A stretch of 64,000 nucleotides of DNA from Tissierella creatinini (GTDB taxonomy: Bacteria; Bacillota; Clostridia; Tissierellales; Tissierellaceae): the NCBI GenBank assembly GCA_005046945.1, contig SUSS01000011.1, positions 1 to 64,000 on the forward strand, in the 5' to 3' direction. Under the pieces are notes generated by a model, which made no database searches, had not been told where the DNA came from, and saw nothing but the letters and a program-made list of their open reading frames with translations. Shown here one piece after another: positions 60,151 through 64,000 of this stretch (its first letter is position 1; every line of letters starts with the position of its first letter). Made by a program: the position numbers and the translations under genes.

Positions 60151-60816
60151 ATGAGAGTACGTAAGAAGGAATGGGCGAGACCTGAACTTGAAGATGCCAA
60201 CTTTGTTATAACAAGCTCTGATAAATATTCTGAAAATTATAAAGGAAGATGGCATGAGGAATTCAAAAATTCCAATCCCATATATCTTGAGCTTGGATGT
60301 GGAACAGGAAAATTTATTTCAGAAAATGCTGTTAAAAATCAAGATATAAACTATATAGGAATCGATTTTAAAGATGAAATTCTTGTCTATGCAAAGAGAA
60401 CAGTAAAAGAAACCTTGTATTTAAAAGATGAATATGTGGAGAATATAAGACTTATTCCTATGCAAATCGAATTTATAGAAAATATTTTTGAAAGAGATGA
60501 AATATCCAGAGTCTTTATTAACTTCTGCAATCCATGGCCTAAACGGGCGCATAATAAAAGAAGGTTAACTTATAACTACTTTTTAGAAAAGTATAAGGGC
60601 TTTATGAAAGCAAATTCTCAAATCTGGTTTAAGACAGATGATAGGGGTTTGTTTGACGATTCTCAAGAATATTTAAAATCCAGTGGTTTCGTAATAAGGT
60701 ATCAGACATATGACCTTCATAAGAGCAATTTTGAAGAGAACATAACTACTGAATATGAGGAAAGATTCACTTCTCAAGGTATGCCCATAATGTTTTTAAT
60801 AGCAGAAATGTCTTAA
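60151..60816 (+). CDS. trmB: tRNA (guanine-N7-)-methyltransferase
   Basis: 221 aa. AdoMet site [13 protein letters not shown] (about 49-60), IGIDFKDEI, and the catalytic-region [16 protein letters not shown] (typically NFSDPWPKxxHxKRRL). Makes m7G46 in tRNA variable loops. GAGGAGGAAAA precedes the ATG. A leaky hairpin with T-tract follows. Confidence 0.94.
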   Translation: MRVRKKEWARPELEDANFVITSSDKYSENYKGRWHEEFKNSNPIYLELGCGTGKFISENAVKNQDINYIGIDFKDEILVYAKRTVKETLYLKDEYVENIRLIPMQIEFIENIFERDEISRVFINFCNPWPKRAHNKRRLTYNYFLEKYKGFMKANSQIWFKTDDRGLFDDSQEYLKSSGFVIRYQTYDLHKSNFEENITTEYEERFTSQGMPIMFLIAEMS

Positions 60817-60860
60817 GAGATCCCTCAAACCTCTAAACTGAGAGACCTCTTGTTTTTCTT
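60814..60860 (+). terminator. Intrinsic terminator after trmB
   Basis: AAGAGATCCCTCA (60814-60826) pairs with TGAGAGACCTCTT (60840-60852) at 11 of 13 positions, then GTTTTTCTTT. Partly overlaps the end region of the convergent gene at 60867. Confidence 0.65.
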
Positions 60861-60866
60861 TCTTAT

Positions 60867-61145
60867 TTAATCATGAAAACGATTGTGGTAATAAGAATCT
60901 GCTATTTCCTTAAATCCCATACCAATCAAAGTATACAATATTAAAGAGATAATTTCATAACTTGAGGTAATACCATCATTCCCTCTTAAATTTATTATTC
61001 TCTTTTCAACATCCTTTGTGATCAAATCAGCATCCACCTTGTTAAGCTGAATATTTTGATCTCTGCTAATGTTGGACAAACTAATGTTGATTTTTTCAGG
61101 TACAAAATTAACCAAACGACCATCTTTTTTAATTACCTTTACCAT
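60867..61145 (-). CDS. standalone ATP-cone domain protein
   Basis: 92 aa; the whole chain is an ATP-cone (MVKVIKKDGRLVNFVPEKINISLSN matches the dNTP/ATP-sensing module of NrdD/NrdA and NrdR). It lacks any reductase or zinc ribbon. It is 15 to 20 kb away from nrdD. Could sense dATP/ATP and act by pairing with another protein. ATG 61145 is chosen; GGGGTGA lies seven bases before it. Confidence 0.8.
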   Translation of the reverse strand: MVKVIKKDGRLVNFVPEKINISLSNISRDQNIQLNKVDADLITKDVEKRIINLRGNDGITSSYEIISLILYTLIGMGFKEIADSYYHNRFHD

Positions 61146-61256
61146 AGTCACATCACCCCATTAAATAATTAAATCATTTTATTTATATTATATCAGAAAG
61201 AATGAATTGGAACAATAGTGACAAATGCTTACAGATAACATAAAGGAGGACTAGCC

Positions 61257-62291
61257 GTGGTTGATGCTATAAGATATGAAGAAGGAATAATGTATATAAT
61301 AGATCAGACAAAATTACCGACAGAGCTTGAAGTAATAGGGATAGATAATGTAAAGGATTGCTGGGACGCCATAAAGGTATTAAAGGTTAGAGGAGCTCCA
61401 GCAATTGGTATTGCAGCAGCATATGGAGCTTATATAGGGGTTAAAGAATCAAGGGCTGATAATTTTAATGATTTCTATAAGGAATTTAAAGAGGTAAAAG
61501 ACTATTTAGCCAGCTCAAGACCTACAGCGGTCAATCTTTTTTGGGCATTGGAAAGAATGGAGAAGGTAGCTCTGGCTTGCAAAGACTTATCCATACATGA
61601 GATAAAGAGGGCACTGGAAAGAGAAGCAATTTCAATTCATAAGGAAGATGAAAAAATCTGCAGAAGGATAGGGGAGAATGGAGTAAAGGTTTTGAAGGAT
61701 GGAATGACTATTCTTACCCATTGCAATGCAGGAAGATTAGCAACTGCTAAATACGGTACAGCCTTGGCTCCAATCTATGTTGCTAAGGAAATGGGCATGG
61801 ATATAAGGGTATTTGCCGATGAAACTAGACCATTATTGCAAGGGTCTAGATTGACTGCCTTTGAACTCCTGGAAGCAGGAGTAGATGTGACCTTAATTAC
61901 AGATAATATGGCTGCCATGGTAATGGCACAAGGTAAGATAGATGCGGTTCTTGTTGGAACAGATAGAATCGCAGCTAATGGAGATGTGGCTAATAAGATA
62001 GGTACTTATGGAGTTGCATTATTGGCAAAGGCACATAATATACCTTTCTATGTAGCAGGACCCTTATCTACTATAGATTTAAATACTCCCACAGGAGCCG
62101 ATATTCCAATAGAGGAAAGAGATAGAATGGAGATTATAAGCGGATTTGGTAAGCATACTGCTCCGGCCGATATTAAGGTTTATAATCCTGCCTTCGATGT
62201 TACACCTAATGAGTTGGTTACAGGGATAATAACTGAAAAAGGCATAGCAGGACCACCTTATGATATTAGTTTAAAAGAATTATTTAAGTAA
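61257..62291 (+). CDS. mtnA: S-methyl-5-thioribose-1-phosphate isomerase
   Basis: 344 aa. Converts MTR-1-P to MTRu-1-P in methionine salvage, or acts in the related DHAP shunt. Key residues: Cys in [10 protein letters not shown] (about 159) and Asp in [11 protein letters not shown] (about 240). The N-terminal [14 protein letters not shown] stretch is typical. GTG 61257 follows AAAGGAGG. No mtnK/mtnP/fucA partner is next to it in this window. Confidence 0.94.
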   Translation: MVDAIRYEEGIMYIIDQTKLPTELEVIGIDNVKDCWDAIKVLKVRGAPAIGIAAAYGAYIGVKESRADNFNDFYKEFKEVKDYLASSRPTAVNLFWALERMEKVALACKDLSIHEIKRALEREAISIHKEDEKICRRIGENGVKVLKDGMTILTHCNAGRLATAKYGTALAPIYVAKEMGMDIRVFADETRPLLQGSRLTAFELLEAGVDVTLITDNMAAMVMAQGKIDAVLVGTDRIAANGDVANKIGTYGVALLAKAHNIPFYVAGPLSTIDLNTPTGADIPIEERDRMEIISGFGKHTAPADIKVYNPAFDVTPNELVTGIITEKGIAGPPYDISLKELFK

Positions 62292-62332
62292 AAAATAGAA
62301 AGTGAAAGGGTACCTTTCACTTTCTATTTTTA
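62291..62332. terminator. Bidirectional terminator between convergent mtnA and pxpC
   Basis: AAAAATAGAAAGTGAAAGG (62291-62309) pairs with CCTTTCACTTTCTATTTTT (62313-62331), perfect 19 bp with a three-base loop. Works on both strands. Confidence 0.93.
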
Positions 62333-62341
62333 TGGTTTTTA

Positions 62342-63376
62342 CTATTCTTGTATAAGCTCTTTGACTGTAACACTATATTTCTTACCTAATAGATTTAAAT
62401 TAAACATCATGTTATTATGAAATTCAAATCTATAATTCTTCATGAAATCCTTAAGTTGTGAGATATTTTCTTCATATTCCTTATAGATTTTATGGGATTC
62501 ATAAACATCTGCTTTTTCAAAGGTTAGGGTGGTCCCTGGAGCCATTTGTGCTAATATGCTAAGATCTGGAGTGACTACGGTAGCTATCTTAGTGTAGCCT
62601 CCTGTAGTTCCTCTATCAGACATCATGATAATTGGAAGTCCACTACCGGGTACCTGTACAGATCCAAATACTATTCCGTCGGATATTATATCTGCACCCT
62701 TTTTATGAGTAATTAGAGGGCCATCTAGTCTATAACCCATTCTATCAGCTTCAGAGGTTATTTTATAGGTGGAATTAAGGAATGTTTGAATACCTTCTTC
62801 CGTAAAATAATCATCTTGAGGACCTAATATAATTCTTAGGGTATATTCCTTTGGATAAATAGGTATAAAATTTTTAGGTATATAGGTGCCAGTATCAGAT
62901 AGTGTCTTTTCACCCAAAGTTAGTTCATCACCATTGGTAATTTTACGACCTTCTAAACCACCTAATTTTCCCCTAATATAGGTTGATTTGCTTCCCATTA
63001 TTTCAGGAACCTTGATGATTCTGCTAAAGGCAATATAGCCTCTTAATCCAGTCACAGCACTTTCAAAGCTTAGTTTATCGCCTTTGGAAACTGGGATAGA
63101 GGTCCACATGGCTACAGGGTCACCGTTTATTTTAGGTTTCATATTAGCTCCTGTAATTGCGATTATCTCATGGCAGTCGAATTCGATTTCCGGGCCCATA
63201 AAGGTGGTTTCGAGAAGAGCTTCATTCTCATCATTGCCAACCAATAGATTTGCTACTCTTGAAGCAAAATTGTCCATTGCACCTGCAACCGGCATTCCGA
63301 ATTGCTGATAACCCCAGCGTCCTTTATCTTGAATGGTGGTAAAAAGACCTGATTTAATAAACCTAATTCTATTCAT
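62342..63376 (-). CDS. pxpC: 5-oxoprolinase subunit C (biotin-dependent carboxyltransferase-type, KipA family)
   Basis: 344 aa. Part of the PxpABC ATP-dependent 5-oxoprolinase, which opens pyroglutamate to glutamate. Family features: FTTIQDKGRWGYQQFGMPVAGAMD at the N end, and GDKLSF, IRGKLGGLEGR, MSDRGTTGGYTKIATV further on. Starts ATG 63376, overlapping pxpB by eight bases, so translated together. No biotin carboxylase gene is visible. Full length. Confidence 0.92.
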   Translation of the reverse strand: MNRIRFIKSGLFTTIQDKGRWGYQQFGMPVAGAMDNFASRVANLLVGNDENEALLETTFMGPEIEFDCHEIIAITGANMKPKINGDPVAMWTSIPVSKGDKLSFESAVTGLRGYIAFSRIIKVPEIMGSKSTYIRGKLGGLEGRKITNGDELTLGEKTLSDTGTYIPKNFIPIYPKEYTLRIILGPQDDYFTEEGIQTFLNSTYKITSEADRMGYRLDGPLITHKKGADIISDGIVFGSVQVPGSGLPIIMMSDRGTTGGYTKIATVVTPDLSILAQMAPGTTLTFEKADVYESHKIYKEYEENISQLKDFMKNYRFEFHNNMMFNLNLLGKKYSVTVKELIQE

Positions 63377-64000
63377 TTCTTCTTACCTCCCCATTTATGA
63401 TAATATTCACCTTGTAATCCTTAGCTTCCACTTCTTTTTGAATTCTAAAATATTCTTTTTCTGATATACTTACAAATCTTAAATAATCTCCAGCTTTTAA
63501 AAATATAGGTAGCTCAGCACTTGGGTCATATATCTTTAAAGGTGTACGTCCAATTAGCTGCCATCCCCCGGGACTATCTATAGGGTATATACCGGTTTGA
63601 GATCCGGCTATTCCTACAGAACCGGCTGGAATAAGGGGTCTTGGTGTCTTTAGTCTAGGAGTTGCAATTTTATCACTCATTCCTCCTAAATAGCAAAATC
63701 CGGGTGTAAAGCCCAACATATATATAAGGTAGTCAGTGGAGGTATGAACCCTTATTACCTCTTCTACAGAAATATTATTATGTTCTGCAACAAACTCTAT
63801 ATCAGGTCCATATTTTCCTCCATAAAGAGTTGGGATTTCAACTATTCTGTAATCCTCTGTATCACCCTCGTGAAGGGAGCTTTCGAGCTCTCTTAAAGAA
63901 GTGATTAATTCATCATAGCCTATTTCCAGTGGATTGTACATGATTTGAATTGATCTGTAAGTAGGTAGTAGCTCTATAATTCCTTTAATAGAAGAGGTTT
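63369..64000 (-). CDS. pxpB: 5-oxoprolinase subunit B (KipI family), start beyond the window
   Basis: At least 210 aa visible. Open frame continues to base 64000 with GIIELLPTYRSIQI preceding the first in-window ATG (63941); this is the conserved N-terminal part of PxpB, so the real start lies to the right. Typical motifs: YMLGFTPGFCYLGGM, ATPRLKTPRPLIPAGSVGIAG, QTGIYPIDSPGGWQLIGRTPL. Forms the PxpABC complex with PxpC; pxpA is not visible and may be further upstream on the minus strand. Confidence 0.92.
   Translation of the reverse strand, partial: TSSIKGIIELLPTYRSIQIMYNPLEIGYDELITSLRELESSLHEGDTEDYRIVEIPTLYGGKYGPDIEFVAEHNNISVEEVIRVHTSTDYLIYMLGFTPGFCYLGGMSDKIATPRLKTPRPLIPAGSVGIAGSQTGIYPIDSPGGWQLIGRTPLKIYDPSAELPIFLKAGDYLRFVSISEKEYFRIQKEVEAKDYKVNIIINGEVRRNE

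Overview
This is a 64 kb stretch of a low-GC bacterial chromosome, most likely from a strictly or mainly anaerobic member of the Clostridia (the gene set fits Tissierellales-like lineages, but I cannot fix the genus). Reasons: strong AT bias, AGGAGG-type ribosome sites with many TTG and GTG starts, the clostridial fused form of PurL, a PPDK/PpsR pair, the oxygen-sensitive NrdD/NrdG reductase, a selenouridine synthase, a class II c-di-GMP riboswitch, and standalone families common in Clostridia (DUF1292, DUF1540, nucleoside kinase with a TGS domain). No rRNA, tRNA or CRISPR array was seen.

Layout. 0-12.5 kb: remnant of a TnpB insertion element, acyl-CoA thioesterase, purL, ppsR-ppdK, nitrilase-family hydrolase, topB, ybaK, a Cu/Zn superoxide dismutase. 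12.6-23.7 kb: a complete Tad/Flp pilus locus. It starts with a perfect 446-bp tandem duplication; each unit carries a c-di-GMP-II riboswitch and a small Flp pilin. A third pilin, the prepilin peptidase, TadE/TadG-like pseudopilins, CpaB, TadZ, TadA, TadB, TadC, a VWA membrane protein and a DUF192 protein follow in one direction. 23.7-31.4 kb: mnmH, a HerA-like ATPase, acyl-ACP thioesterase, cold shock protein, parvulin and an ABC-F gene broken by a frameshift. 31.7-40 kb: rsgA, a TetR/antiporter pair with visible operators, yjdM, a RelA/SpoT-like synthetase, DUF4153 membrane protein, rubrerythrin-like protein, msrA. 40-53 kb: radical SAM genes, nrdDG with NrdR boxes, an orphan DNA methyltransferase, rsuA, rluA-type synthase, nucleoside kinase. 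53-64 kb: an oligopeptide ABC transporter (split by a carbonic anhydrase gene), trmB, a lone ATP-cone protein, mtnA and the start of a 5-oxoprolinase (pxpBC) operon running off the right edge.

The most unusual signal is a family of intergenic, structured repeats. At least seven copies, whole or decayed, lie in both orientations (about 581-640, 12670-12806, 35244-35380, 35563-35650, 39951-40085, 47660-47724, 49241-49279). Their helices are kept by paired, compensatory base changes between copies, and one arm can pair with either of two partners. I do not recognise them as a named RNA or element. The second notable system is the c-di-GMP-gated, duplicated pilin cassette. Two genes (purL and a peptide-binding lipoprotein) also look as if they start at ATT codons in the same sequence context.
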